DNA of 50,751 nucleotides from Bacteroidales bacterium UBA6267. Its GTDB lineage: Bacteria > Bacteroidota > Bacteroidia > Bacteroidales > UBA1556. Under the pieces are notes generated by a model. It was not told the DNA's origin, ran no database searches, and was given only the letters and a program-made list of their open reading frames with translations. Of the stretch, positions 15,555 to 25,051 are shown piece after piece (position 1 is the stretch's first letter; each line of letters starts with the position of its first letter). The position numbers and the translations under genes were made by a program. The stretch spans positions 1 to 50,751 of the forward strand of contig DJVB01000001.1 of the NCBI GenBank assembly GCA_002440745.1, in the 5' to 3' direction.

Positions 15555-16382
15555 ATGAACATTACTGCTGCTGACGTAAACAACCTCAGAAAAAAAACCG
15601 GAGCCGGTATGATGGACTGCAAAAAAGCTTTGCAGGAAGCTGAAGGTGATATCGAAAAAGCAATTGAAATACTTCGTAAAAAAGGCCAGAAAGTGGCTGA
15701 TAAAAGAGCCGACCGTGAAGCTACTGAAGGTTGTATCATCGCTAAAGTAAGCGACGACCACAGCTATGCTGCCATTGTCTATGTTAGTTGCGAAACCGAT
15801 TTCGTTTCTAAAAACGAAGACTTCATCAGTTTCACTACCAAAATTTGTGATTTAGCTGTTGCCAACAAATGTCAGACTGCCGACGAAGTGAAAGCTTTGG
15901 ATATGGATGGCGTTTCAGTTGCCGACAGAGTTCTCGAAATGCTTGGTAAAATTGGTGAAAAAATCGAATTGGTTGATTTCAAAACTATCACAGCTCCACG
16001 AGTATTTGCTTATGTGCATCCGGGTAACCGACTTGCAACTATCATGGGATTGAATATGGCAGATGTTGCCGATATCGACACCATTGGTAAAGAAGTAAAT
16101 ATGCAGATTGCTGCTATGGCTCCTGTAGCTATCGACAAAGACGGCGTTGACGAAACAACTATTGCCAAAGAAATCGAGATTGGAAAAGAACAAGCTCGTC
16201 AAGAAGGCAAACCGGAAGCAATGCTTGAAAAAATTGCTCTTGGTAAATTGAATAAATTCTACCAAGAAAACACCCTTCTCAATCAAGCTTTCGTTCGCAA
16301 CAACAAAATGAGTGTTGGGCAATATCTGCAATCTGCCGATAAAGCTTTGACAGTGACCGGATTTTTCCGCGTATCTCTCTAA
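15555..16382 (+). CDS. tsf: Translation elongation factor Ts
   Basis: A 275-residue EF-Ts, the nucleotide exchange factor for EF-Tu. The N-terminal UBA-like domain carries VNNLRKKTGAGMMDCKKAL, and the core has the TDFVSKNEDF motif that contacts EF-Tu. Length and order of domains are normal. Last gene of the operon; a clear terminator follows. Confidence 0.98.
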   Translation: MNITAADVNNLRKKTGAGMMDCKKALQEAEGDIEKAIEILRKKGQKVADKRADREATEGCIIAKVSDDHSYAAIVYVSCETDFVSKNEDFISFTTKICDLAVANKCQTADEVKALDMDGVSVADRVLEMLGKIGEKIELVDFKTITAPRVFAYVHPGNRLATIMGLNMADVADIDTIGKEVNMQIAAMAPVAIDKDGVDETTIAKEIEIGKEQARQEGKPEAMLEKIALGKLNKFYQENTLLNQAFVRNNKMSVGQYLQSADKALTVTGFFRVSL

Positions 16383-16405
16383 GAGTTTCCTAAAAACTAC
16401 ATAAT

Positions 16406-16437
16406 AACCATCATAGTTTTCTATGGTGGTTTTTTTA
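16406..16437 (+). terminator. Terminator of the ribosomal operon
   Basis: AACCATCATAG (16406-16416) pairs with CTATGGTGGTT (16421-16431), with one G-T pair and a four-T loop, followed by a T tract. Confidence 0.9.
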
Positions 16438-16484
16438 TTCTCCTTTTTTAACTATTTCGTCTCCGTATTTTTCTCGCTATCCCT

Positions 16485-16492
16485 TATTTTTG
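16485..16492 (+). promoter_or_regulatory. Likely promoter core for the PepSY-like/DUF2490 pair
   Basis: TATTTTTG fits TAnnTTTG and lies 27 bases before the ATG at 16520. Confidence 0.45.
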
Positions 16493-16519
16493 ACTTCTCA
16501 AATTTAACCTCTTAACCCA

Positions 16520-17089
16520 ATGAGAATTATCTTTCTGACCATTCTTGCTATTCTATCTTTTTCGATTTCTGCCCAAACAAAAATGGAAAAAGAATATCGA
16601 GTTAAACAAGATAAAGTTCCCGAAAATGCACAAAAATGGATTATTCAAAATTTTCCTGAAGCAAAAAAAGTAAAATGGTATCAAGAAATTTCCAATGGAA
16701 AAACAACTTTTGAAGCTAAACTCCAATGGAATAAAACCCCTTATAGCGTTGAATTTGATAGCGTTGGAACAATTGAGGATGTGGAGATGACTATTGATTT
16801 TGAAGAAATAGAATTAACAACCCGAAAAACTATTGAACAATATTTTCTAGGCAATTATAAAAAACATAAGGTTTTAAAAGTTCAAAAGCAATTTACCGGC
16901 AATTTATCCCAATTTCGACAATACTTAGAAAATCCAAATCAAACCGGAATCACAACGAATTATGAAGTTGAATTTCAAGGAATTACTCCTGAATCTAATG
17001 AATTGTATGAAGCCCTTTTCAATCAATCCGGCCAGCTAATCCAGCGAAAAACAATTAAAACCGAAGCCAATATTAACCTTGACTTTTAA
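16520..17089 (+). CDS. Exported PepSY-like domain protein
   Basis: A 189-residue protein with a signal peptide (about 1-18, ending SISAQ). Two PepSY-like/BLIP-like repeats follow: one around 35-90 (WIIQNFPEAKKVKWYQE, then TTFEAKLQW and YSVEFDSVGTIEDVE) and one around 105-185 (TIEQYFLGNYKKHKV, later TNYEVEFQG and LFNQSGQLIQRK). Such proteins are common in Bacteroidota and are thought to bind or inhibit other periplasmic proteins; none is enzymatic. Two bases separate it from the DUF2490 gene, so the two probably act together. Confidence 0.8.
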   Translation: MRIIFLTILAILSFSISAQTKMEKEYRVKQDKVPENAQKWIIQNFPEAKKVKWYQEISNGKTTFEAKLQWNKTPYSVEFDSVGTIEDVEMTIDFEEIELTTRKTIEQYFLGNYKKHKVLKVQKQFTGNLSQFRQYLENPNQTGITTNYEVEFQGITPESNELYEALFNQSGQLIQRKTIKTEANINLDF

Positions 17090-17091
17090 TA

Positions 17092-17772
17092 ATGAGAGTA
17101 ATTCTTATAATAATATATAGTGCATTGATATTCAACTTACAAGCACAAGATAGAGCCTATCATTCCGGCTTTGCTCCCGAATTTACAATCAACAAGAAAA
17201 TAAGTAAAAAGGTAAGCTTAACGACAAAAGTGGAATCGATTCATTATTATTATTCCAACGAAGATAGAATTGGGTACTTAACTCCCTGGAATCATAAAGG
17301 GATTGATTTTCAATTCTTTGGAAACTATAAACTTAGCCCATTTTACCGAATAAGTTTGGGATACCAGCTAAGTTACAATCCTGATGGGAAGCCGTCGAAT
17401 CGTTTGATAGAGCAGTTGAGCTACTCTGGAAAATTGGGATCGATGAAACTTGGTCATCGAGTGAGAGCAGACCAAACCTTTTACAGCAGCGGGCCGGCAA
17501 AATTTCGGTTTCGATATCGGTTTAGTCTGCAAATTCCACTTCAGGGATCCTCAGTTGACGTGGGAGAGTTTTTTCTAATTACATCGGATGAGCTGATTTT
17601 AACAGCCAAAAGCGGCGGCAGCAGTATTGAAAACCGAGCCTTATTTCAAGTTGGTTACAAACCTTTTGAAAAAATAGACATTCAGGTAGGATTCGACTAT
17701 CGTGCTGAAGGTGCAAACCGAATAGAAGAATCCGAGTCGTTGATGAAAATCGCTTTGATTTTTGACCTTTAA
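17092..17772 (+). CDS. DUF2490-family predicted outer-membrane beta-barrel protein
   Basis: A 226-residue protein with a signal peptide (about 1-18, ending NLQAQ). The rest consists of alternating amphipathic strands (APEFTINKKISKKVSLTTKVES, later RFRYRFSLQIPL and FEKIDIQVGFDYRAEG), and it ends with an aromatic-poor IALIFDL. This is the DUF2490 pattern, a small barrel of unknown function. It is co-transcribed with the PepSY-like gene, and its stop overlaps the convergent alaS stop by four bases. Confidence 0.8.
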   Translation: MRVILIIIYSALIFNLQAQDRAYHSGFAPEFTINKKISKKVSLTTKVESIHYYYSNEDRIGYLTPWNHKGIDFQFFGNYKLSPFYRISLGYQLSYNPDGKPSNRLIEQLSYSGKLGSMKLGHRVRADQTFYSSGPAKFRFRYRFSLQIPLQGSSVDVGEFFLITSDELILTAKSGGSSIENRALFQVGYKPFEKIDIQVGFDYRAEGANRIEESESLMKIALIFDL

Positions 17773-20384
17773 ATCATGCACTCGGCACGAGAAAGTGCTT
17801 TATCTAACCCATCGGCATTGCTTCCTCCTGCGGTTGCAAAATGCGGCTGACCGCCTCCTCCACCGTTGATTTCTTTGGCCAACTCACGCACAATCGTTCC
17901 TGAGTTTAATCGTCCCGATTTTACTAAATCATCAGTTAGACCTACCATCAACATAGGCTTGTTGTTTTGAACTAAACCAACCACAATCAACGTATTGGTT
18001 AAATCACGTGAAAGCCTGAATACTAAATTCTTAGCATTGTCGGAACTTAAATCCAATCGCTGAGAAATCACATCAATTCCATCCACATTTTTAGCCTTCG
18101 ACTTAAGCCCGTCCACCATACCGTTAACGATTTTTTGACCGGCAACTTCAAGGTCTTTTTGTAAATCTCGGTTTTGGTCGATGAGATTTTGGACTGCCTT
18201 ATTAAGGTCATTGGCATTTTTGAGTAAGGTTTTCAACTCCGACAAAGTTTCGTGTTGTTCGTAGAAAAAAGCTTCGGCGGCATCGGCGGTAATTGCTTCG
18301 ATTCGTCGGATTCCGGCAGCGATAGAAGTCTCGTGACGAATCACAAAAAGCCCAATCTGTCCGGTGGATTGCACATGAGTCCCGCCACAAAGTTCGATGC
18401 TATTTCCAAAACGAACGGCTCGAACCAAATCACCGTATTTCTCACCAAACAGCGACATAGCTCCAAGCTCTTTTGCTTCATCGATCGGAATATCCTTGAA
18501 AAGCTCCTGCTGATGATTTTCGCGAATCATGCGATTCACTTCCAAAGCAACCGCTTTCAACTCGTCAGCCTCCATTTTTTTGAAATGAGAAAAGTCGAAC
18601 CGTAAATATTCCGGAGTAACGAGAGAGCCCTTTTGCTCCACATGCGAGCCTAAAACTTTACGCAAAGCATGATGAAGCAAGTGAGTAGCTGTGTGATTAT
18701 TCGCAGTCAAGCGGCGAAGTTTTTCGTCCACAACGGCTTTGAATTTACCATTCAATTTAGTGGGTAGTTTATCACAAAGATGTATGATAAGATTGTTCTC
18801 GATGAAGGCATCTAAAACTTTAATTTCTTCTCCATCAGCACTTTTTAGAATACCGCGATCACCAATCTGGCCACCTGATTCTGCATAAAAAGGAGTAATA
18901 TTTAGCACCAAATGAACGAGTTCTTTTCCTTTGGTTTTAACGATTCGGTATCGGGTGATTTCCACAGTAGTGGTCAGATGGTCGTAACCCACAAATTCTT
19001 CGCGGTCGTCTTCCCGAACGATAATCATGTCCGAAGTTTCCACATTCGCATCTGCCCGCGAGCGTTCTTTCTGTTTTGCCATTTCTTCGTCAAACTCGCG
19101 CCGGCTTACGATGAGCCCATTTTCGCGACAAATTAACTCGGTGAGGTCCAAGGGGAAACCATAGGTGTCGTAAAGTTCAAAAGCTTCAGAGCCTTTTACC
19201 GTTTTATAACCTCCGGCCTTTACATCATCGATTATCTTTTGAAGCAAAGTCAAACCTGTGGCAAGAGTGCGCAAGAAAGAGTTTTCTTCCTCAGCAATCA
19301 CATTAACAATAAGGTCTTGATTTCGTTTCAGTTCGGGAAAATAATCGCCCATTTGATATACTAAAACCGGAACAAGGTTGTTGATGAAAGGTTTTTCGAA
19401 ACCCAAGAAGGTGTATCCGTAGCGCACAGCGCGGCGTAAGATTCTACGAATGACGTAACCGGCTTTATTATTGGAAGGCATTTGGCCGTCTGCAATGGCA
19501 AAAGCTACTGCCCGAAGGTGGTCGGCTATAACACGCATAGCCACATCTTTCTGACGATCAACACCATAAGGCTGAGCTGACAGGGTGGCAATTGCTTGCA
19601 ATAAAGGTTGAAAAACATCCGTGTCGTAGTTCGATTGCTTTCCTTGAAGCACCATTGCAAGTCGCTCAAAACCCATTCCGGTGTCCACATGTTTATTGGG
19701 TAAAGCTTCTAAACTTCCATCAGCCTTGCGATTGAACTGAATAAAAACTAAGTTCCAAATCTCAATAACTAAGGGATTGTCGGTATTTACAAGAGTTTTT
19801 CCATCCACAAGTTTACGTTGGTCGTCCGGTCGCAAATCCACATGAATTTCACTACAAGGGCCGCAAGGACCTACATCGCCCATTTCCCAAAAATTATCCT
19901 TTTTCGAACCATGAATTATTCTATCCGGAGAAATCCATTTTTGCCAAAGAGCTTCAGCTTCCGTATCTGGTTCCATGTTATCGGCGGCATCCCCACCAAA
20001 AACCGTAATATAAAGTCGGTCCTTGTCAATGCCGTAAACATCGGTAAGTAATTCCCAACCCCAAGCAATAGCCTCTTCTTTGAAATAATCGCCAAAGCTC
20101 CAGTTTCCAAGCATTTCAAACATGGTATGATGATAGGTGTCGTGGCCAACTTCTTCCAGGTCGTTATGTTTTCCTGAAACGCGCAAGCATTTTTGAGTAT
20201 CAGCAATACGAGGAAATTTTATTGGTTTATTGCCTAAAAACATATCCTTGAACTGATTCATCCCTGCGTTAGTAAACATCAAGGTTGGATCGTCTTTAAC
20301 AACCATTGGAGCCGAGGGCACAATCTGGTGATTCTTTTCTTTAAAAAAGTCGAGGAATTGCTGACGAATTTCTGTAGATTTCAT
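17769..20384 (-). CDS. alaS: Alanine-tRNA ligase
   Basis: An 871-residue enzyme that charges tRNA-Ala. The class II catalytic domain starts STEIRQQFLDFFKEKNH and includes PTLMFTNAGMNQFKD. The tRNA-recognition domain includes RRILRRAVRYGY. The editing domain has HTATHLLHHALR and the second zinc half-site CGGTHVQSTGQIG. The C-Ala domain carries the glycine-rich GGGGGQPHFATAGG. Length and order are normal. A putative promoter core lies about 175 bases upstream, leaving a leader of about 165 bases. Confidence 0.98.
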   Translation of the reverse strand: MKSTEIRQQFLDFFKEKNHQIVPSAPMVVKDDPTLMFTNAGMNQFKDMFLGNKPIKFPRIADTQKCLRVSGKHNDLEEVGHDTYHHTMFEMLGNWSFGDYFKEEAIAWGWELLTDVYGIDKDRLYITVFGGDAADNMEPDTEAEALWQKWISPDRIIHGSKKDNFWEMGDVGPCGPCSEIHVDLRPDDQRKLVDGKTLVNTDNPLVIEIWNLVFIQFNRKADGSLEALPNKHVDTGMGFERLAMVLQGKQSNYDTDVFQPLLQAIATLSAQPYGVDRQKDVAMRVIADHLRAVAFAIADGQMPSNNKAGYVIRRILRRAVRYGYTFLGFEKPFINNLVPVLVYQMGDYFPELKRNQDLIVNVIAEEENSFLRTLATGLTLLQKIIDDVKAGGYKTVKGSEAFELYDTYGFPLDLTELICRENGLIVSRREFDEEMAKQKERSRADANVETSDMIIVREDDREEFVGYDHLTTTVEITRYRIVKTKGKELVHLVLNITPFYAESGGQIGDRGILKSADGEEIKVLDAFIENNLIIHLCDKLPTKLNGKFKAVVDEKLRRLTANNHTATHLLHHALRKVLGSHVEQKGSLVTPEYLRFDFSHFKKMEADELKAVALEVNRMIRENHQQELFKDIPIDEAKELGAMSLFGEKYGDLVRAVRFGNSIELCGGTHVQSTGQIGLFVIRHETSIAAGIRRIEAITADAAEAFFYEQHETLSELKTLLKNANDLNKAVQNLIDQNRDLQKDLEVAGQKIVNGMVDGLKSKAKNVDGIDVISQRLDLSSDNAKNLVFRLSRDLTNTLIVVGLVQNNKPMLMVGLTDDLVKSGRLNSGTIVRELAKEINGGGGGQPHFATAGGSNADGLDKALSRAECMI

Positions 20385-20557
20385 AAGATTTGATTTTTAA
20401 TCCTTTTGCCAAATTCAGCCTGTTTAGTAAAAAACCATTAGATAATGATATTAACTAAAAGAGACAGAAAATTCCAAGAAGAACTAAATAAGATATTAAT
20501 ATTCAATTATTTAAAAGGATCTAAACCTTAAAACTTTTTAAGATTTGAGAACGGCTG

Positions 20558-20565
20558 CAAAGTTA
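20558..20565 (-). promoter_or_regulatory. Likely alaS promoter core
   Basis: The minus strand reads TAACTTTG, an exact TAnnTTTG core. A possible -33 TTTG on the minus strand (20590-20593) is 24 bases away, slightly long. The divergent M23 promoter core is only 11 bases away. The leader 20385-20555 shows no structure I can name. Confidence 0.5.
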
Positions 20566-20576
20566 ATTTAATTCGC

Positions 20577-20584
20577 TAATTTTG
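20577..20584 (+). promoter_or_regulatory. Likely promoter core of the M23 peptidase gene
   Basis: TAATTTTG fits TAnnTTTG, 36 bases before the ATG at 20621, and faces away from the alaS promoter. Confidence 0.5.
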
Positions 20585-20620
20585 CCGACCAAACTATTTT
20601 AGAAAGTAAAGGAATTTAAG

Positions 20621-21592
20621 ATGCCCAGATCCAAATTTAAAGTCAACCTGCATTCCCTTGAGTTTGAAAAGGTTACCATGTCGTGGAAGGACCGTTTTCG
20701 GATAATTGGATATTATACAATAGCTCTATCGGTATTTGCTGTGATTGTACTTTTTGTGGCTTACAGTTATTTCCCTTCCCCTCGAGAGCTAATGCTCATA
20801 AGAGAAAACAAGCAATATGCCCTTCAATTTGAACTTTTAGACGAAAAAGTACATCAGCTCAATCGGGTTTTAGCCGATTTAGAGGAAAGAGACGATAATA
20901 TCTATAGAACAATTTTCGAGACGGAGCCCATACCTAAGGAAAAGCGATTAGCAGGTATTGGGGGTTCAAATCGTTACGAAGATTTACAAGGATATAATAA
21001 TGCCGGAACAATTATCGAAACTTCAAAAAAAATAGATGCCTTAGGTCGCCGACTTTATATTCAGTCGAAATCGTATGATGACTTGTATAAATTGGCACGC
21101 AGCAAAGAAGAAATGTTGGCTTCAATTCCGGCTATTCAACCCATTTCCAATAAAGATTTAACCAGAATTGCTTCCGGTTTTGGTTTTCGCATACATCCGG
21201 TTTATAAAACTTGGCGTATGCACACAGGCATAGATTTCACCGCTCCTACCGGAACACCTATTTACGCCACCGGCGATGGAAAAGTTATCAATCCACAGTC
21301 CGGTTTTAGTGGATATGGAAAAACGATAGTTATCGACCACGGTTTTGGATATCAAACACTTTATGCCCATTGCAGCAAGATAATCGTAAAGGCCGGGCAA
21401 AAGGTAAAAAGAGGCCAAATTATTGGTTATGTGGGAAATACAGGAATTTCTACGGGTCCTCACGTACATTATGAGGTGTTAAAAAATGGTGAACCTGTTA
21501 ATCCGGTCAATTTCTTCTATCAAGATTTAAGTCCTGAAGAATACGAAAAAGTTATCGAAATCAGCTCCCGCGCAAATCAGGCAATGTCGTAG
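20621..21592 (+). CDS. Membrane-anchored M23 (LytM-type) peptidoglycan endopeptidase
   Basis: A 323-residue protein. It has a short cytoplasmic N-terminus, one membrane helix at about 29-49, a predicted coiled coil at about 60-92 and the M23 domain at about 185-295. Zinc ligands His201 and Asp205 (RMHTGIDF) and His283 (HVHYE) are present, as is His250 (LYAHCS), so it should be an active endopeptidase cutting peptide cross-links. The family acts in cell-wall growth and daughter-cell separation. It stands alone, divergent from alaS. Confidence 0.93.
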   Translation: MPRSKFKVNLHSLEFEKVTMSWKDRFRIIGYYTIALSVFAVIVLFVAYSYFPSPRELMLIRENKQYALQFELLDEKVHQLNRVLADLEERDDNIYRTIFETEPIPKEKRLAGIGGSNRYEDLQGYNNAGTIIETSKKIDALGRRLYIQSKSYDDLYKLARSKEEMLASIPAIQPISNKDLTRIASGFGFRIHPVYKTWRMHTGIDFTAPTGTPIYATGDGKVINPQSGFSGYGKTIVIDHGFGYQTLYAHCSKIIVKAGQKVKRGQIIGYVGNTGISTGPHVHYEVLKNGEPVNPVNFFYQDLSPEEYEKVIEISSRANQAMS

Positions 21593-21757
21593 AGAAAAAT
21601 GGATTAATATCAAACCTTTATTCCTCTTTGATTTGCTCTCATTATTCATTTCTTTTCTGATTGAGAGTTGAATTTTGGATTAACTATTCGTATAATCTAT
21701 CAATCTAAAAATGTAGAATTTACATTTGACCCTGAAAAAAAATTTGGGATAAATAGC

Positions 21758-21765
21758 TACTTTTG
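21758..21765 (+). promoter_or_regulatory. Likely promoter core of the YitT-family gene
   Basis: TACTTTTG fits TAnnTTTG, 67 bases before the ATG at 21833. The rest of the gap 21593-21832 shows only a weak inverted repeat (CTCTCA with TGAGAG) and no gene. Confidence 0.5.
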
Positions 21766-21832
21766 CACGTGATTTTATCCCAGTTCATTTTGAGTTCTTC
21801 AAATTGATTTTCAATAATTTAAACTTTTTTTT

Positions 21833-22726
21833 ATGGCCTTTATTGTCAAAGAAAAACTATTCTCCAAAGACTGGTTTAAGGCTTATGGACTTATAGTAAT
21901 TGGCACTTTAATTATGGCTTCGGCTTATGTGCTGTTTATTAGCCCTTACAAATTTGCTCCGGGTGGTGTTTATGGCATCGCCATCGTATTGCATCACCTA
22001 TTCGGACTGCCGATAGGTTTGATGGGATTAGCGATGGATATTCCGCTTGTGATTGCCGGTTTTATTGTGCTTGGGCCTCGTTTTGGAGCAAAAACCATCA
22101 CAGGAATGGTCACCTTGTCGCTATGGATTAGCTTCCTTGAACTCACCTATGGCTACGAGCCTTTTGTGGCCGACCAACCCTTGTTGAGCTCCATTTATGG
22201 CGGATTCTTATTAGGCTTAGGTTTAGGTTTGGTTTTTAAGTCGAAAGCAACTTCGGGCGGCAGCGATATTATCGCTATGATAATTGCTAAATATACCAAT
22301 CTGCCACTTGGTCAGCTGATGATATGGATTGATTCGGCTATCGTTTTGATTGGTTGGGCTGCCTTTAAAGACCCTATTATTCCTCTGATTTCGTGGGTGA
22401 TAATCTTTATTACTGGAAAAGTAGTGGATGTTGTACTTCAAGGTATCAACTACGAGAAAACTATTTTTATCATTAGTGAGAAATATGAAGAAATCGAACG
22501 CAAAATTGTGGATGATTTAAAGCGCGGCGGTACTTCTCTAAAAGGAAAAGGCATTTATAATCAGAGTGATAAAACCATTATTTTCACTGTTGTAAACCGG
22601 CGCGAATTGGCTATTCTTCAGGACTTTATACACCGAATTGATCCTAATGCTTTCCTTACAGTAATTGACGCAAACGAAGTTTTAGGTCAAGGATTTAAAT
22701 CGCTCCGAGATAAAGTCTCGTCATAA
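21833..22726 (+). CDS. YitT-family membrane protein with C-terminal DUF2179 domain
   Basis: A 297-residue protein. Five or six hydrophobic segments fill residues 15-200, with the family motif APGGVYGIAIVLHHLFGLPIG and the conserved SKATSGGSDIIAMII. The soluble DUF2179 domain is at about 215-290 (KTIFIIS, TIIFTVVNRREL, DPNAFLTVIDANEVLGQGF). Members are widespread but their transported substrate is not established. Confidence 0.93.
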   Translation: MAFIVKEKLFSKDWFKAYGLIVIGTLIMASAYVLFISPYKFAPGGVYGIAIVLHHLFGLPIGLMGLAMDIPLVIAGFIVLGPRFGAKTITGMVTLSLWISFLELTYGYEPFVADQPLLSSIYGGFLLGLGLGLVFKSKATSGGSDIIAMIIAKYTNLPLGQLMIWIDSAIVLIGWAAFKDPIIPLISWVIIFITGKVVDVVLQGINYEKTIFIISEKYEEIERKIVDDLKRGGTSLKGKGIYNQSDKTIIFTVVNRRELAILQDFIHRIDPNAFLTVIDANEVLGQGFKSLRDKVSS

Positions 22727-22729
22727 TGT

Positions 22730-22737
22730 CTATTTTT
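22730..22737 (+). promoter_or_regulatory. Possible promoter core of the desulfurase-SelD gene
   Basis: TATTTTTG fits TAnnTTTG and lies 78 bases before the chosen ATG at 22816. Confidence 0.35.
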
Positions 22738-22815
22738 GTCGAGTCAAACGACTTCTAACGACAAACTATCTTTTAGAACACTTGTTTGGCAGTAAATCCA
22801 TATAATTCAATTACC

Positions 22816-25008
22816 ATGATTTATCTCGATTATAACGCCACTACCCCCATAGCACCTGAAGTTAAGGAAGCTATGCTGCCATTTCTTGACCATATTTTTG
22901 GCAATCCTTCATCAAATCACCGATTTGGATTTGAAGCACGTAAGGCCGTAGAAAATGCACGAATTGCGCTTTCGCAACTGCTCAACTGCCAACCGGAAGA
23001 AATTATTTTTACCAGTGGCGGCACCGAATCGAATAACTATGCCATTAAAGGAGTTGCATTTGCTAACCAACATCGTGGAAAGCATATCATCACCTCCTCG
23101 GTCGAACATCCAGCCGTGATGGAAGTTTGCAGCTATCTCGAAAAATTTGGCTTTGAAACCACCTATCTACCTGTGGATGAACAAGGTATGGTAAATCCTG
23201 AATCTTTAAAAAACGCCATTCGACCTGATACCATTTTAGTTACCATCATGCACGCCAATAATGAAGTTGGAACCATTCAACCCATTTCGGAATTGGCTGC
23301 GATTGCTAAAGATTTTAGAATCCTTTTTCATACTGACGCAGCCCAATCAGTCGGAAAAATCGAAACCGATGTACAAAATCTTGGCGTTGACTTAATGAGT
23401 GTGGCTGCTCATAAGTTTTATGGTCCAAAAGGGATTGGAGCATTATTCATAAAGACAGGTACTACAATAGAAAAGCAGATGCATGGAGCAAATCACGAAC
23501 GGGATTACCGAGCCGGAACAGAAAATATCTTAGAAATTGCAGGCTTAGGCAAAGCGGCTGAAATTGCCTATAAAAACCTTGATAAGAATAAATTACATTT
23601 TTCGAAAATGCGTGATTTACTTCAAGAGAAACTCTTGGAAGAATTGCCATATATCAAAGTAAACGCTAAAGATGCGCCACGTCTCCCAAACACATTATCG
23701 GTGAGTATTCCAAAAATTGAGGCCAATACACTTTTGGATGAGCTTACAGAAGTTGCTGCATCAGCCGGAGCGGCCTGTCATACGGACTCTATAGATGTTT
23801 CGGTGGTGCTACAAGCCATGAAAATTCCGGTTGAATATGCTATGGGAACCATTCGGTTTTCGACCGGAAGGAAAACCACAGAACAGGAGATAATGGATGC
23901 AGCCGGAATATTCGCTGAAAAAGTTCGACAAATACGTGGAGAAGAAAACCCTGAAAATCTGATTATTACCGGTGAAATCAAACTGACCCATTTCACCCAC
24001 GGAATGGGCTGTGCTTGCAAACTCCGACCTCAGGATTTGGAGCAAGTGCTGAAAGATTTGCCTATACCTTTTAATAAAGACATTTTAGTTGGAACCGAAA
24101 CTTCAGACGATGCCGCGGTTTATCGCTTAAATGAAAATTTGGCCTTAGTACAAACTTTAGACTTTTTCACCCCTATTGTTGACGACCCGTATATGTTTGG
24201 AGCTATTGCAGCAGCCAATGCTCTAAGCGACATTTATGCTATGGGAGCAAAGCCGCTTTTTGCGCTCAATATCGTTGGATTTCCTGATAAACGACTGCCT
24301 TTGAGTGTTTTAAAAACTATTCTAAAAGGTGCAACTGACAAAGCTATGGAAGCCGGAATCTCCATTTTAGGAGGTCATACGGTTGAAGATACAGAGCCAA
24401 AATATGGAATGGTTGTGAGTGGATTAGTTCATCCCGACAAAATCTTGCGGAATATTGGAGCAAAAGCAGATGATATTTTGATTCTAACCAAACCGCTTGG
24501 GACAGGAATAATCAGCACGGCAACCAAACGTGGTGTGGCAAGCCAAAATGCTTTAAATCAAGCCATTAAAAACATGGCTACTCTAAATAAAACTGCTGCT
24601 GAGATTGCCATAAATTGCAATGCTCACGCATGTACCGATGTTACCGGTTTTGGGTTATTAGGCCATTTGCGCGAAATGGTGATGAATACTGAAGTAGGTG
24701 TTTCGGTAAGTTTCGCTGATATTCCTTTTATGGAAGAAGTTAGAGAATTAGCTCTTGCGAATTTCATCCCCGGTGGAAGCCAAAACAATATGCAATGGGT
24801 TGAAAATGATATTCTTTACTCAAAGAATATTGCCCAAATTGAAAAATTGATGCTGAACGATGCTCAAACCTCAGGAGGATTGTTGATTGCAATTCCAAAT
24901 ACAAAATTGGATGAATTTGTAAAATATTGCATACAATTAGAACAGTTTTATCGAATAATTGGAAGGTTTACCAACGAAAATGCAGGTAAAATTTGTATCG
25001 AAAAGTAG
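22816..25008 (+). CDS. selD: Fused cysteine desulfurase (selenocysteine lyase-like) and selenophosphate synthetase
   Basis: A 730-residue fusion. Residues 1-378 are a NifS-type PLP enzyme: MIYLDYNATTPI start, EEIIFTSGGTESNN, HANNEVGTIQP, PLP lysine Lys200 in AAHKFYGPKG, and active-site Cys321 in SAGAACHTDS. Residues about 385-730 are SelD: HGMGCACK with Cys399, Cys401 and Lys402 corresponding to E. coli Cys17, Cys19 and Lys20, then SDDAAVYRL, ALSDIYAMGAKPLFALNI and the DVTGFGLLGHLREM block. SelD makes selenophosphate from selenide and ATP. The fusion suggests that selenium freed by the first domain is handed straight to the second. The catalytic residue is Cys, not selenocysteine. I chose the ATG at 22816 because desulfurases normally start here; a TTG lies 30 bases upstream. 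SelA, selB and tRNA-Sec are not in the window, so the product may serve 2-selenouridine or selenoproteins made elsewhere. Confidence 0.94.
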   Translation: MIYLDYNATTPIAPEVKEAMLPFLDHIFGNPSSNHRFGFEARKAVENARIALSQLLNCQPEEIIFTSGGTESNNYAIKGVAFANQHRGKHIITSSVEHPAVMEVCSYLEKFGFETTYLPVDEQGMVNPESLKNAIRPDTILVTIMHANNEVGTIQPISELAAIAKDFRILFHTDAAQSVGKIETDVQNLGVDLMSVAAHKFYGPKGIGALFIKTGTTIEKQMHGANHERDYRAGTENILEIAGLGKAAEIAYKNLDKNKLHFSKMRDLLQEKLLEELPYIKVNAKDAPRLPNTLSVSIPKIEANTLLDELTEVAASAGAACHTDSIDVSVVLQAMKIPVEYAMGTIRFSTGRKTTEQEIMDAAGIFAEKVRQIRGEENPENLIITGEIKLTHFTHGMGCACKLRPQDLEQVLKDLPIPFNKDILVGTETSDDAAVYRLNENLALVQTLDFFTPIVDDPYMFGAIAAANALSDIYAMGAKPLFALNIVGFPDKRLPLSVLKTILKGATDKAMEAGISILGGHTVEDTEPKYGMVVSGLVHPDKILRNIGAKADDILILTKPLGTGIISTATKRGVASQNALNQAIKNMATLNKTAAEIAINCNAHACTDVTGFGLLGHLREMVMNTEVGVSVSFADIPFMEEVRELALANFIPGGSQNNMQWVENDILYSKNIAQIEKLMLNDAQTSGGLLIAIPNTKLDEFVKYCIQLEQFYRIIGRFTNENAGKICIEK

Positions 25009-25051
25009 AAAAATGAGGTAAATTTTGTCATCTTCACTTTGTGCAAATCTA

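Noticed and set aside
22786..22815. TTG start for the desulfurase-SelD gene
   Set aside because: The family begins at MIYLD; the extra ten residues have no support.
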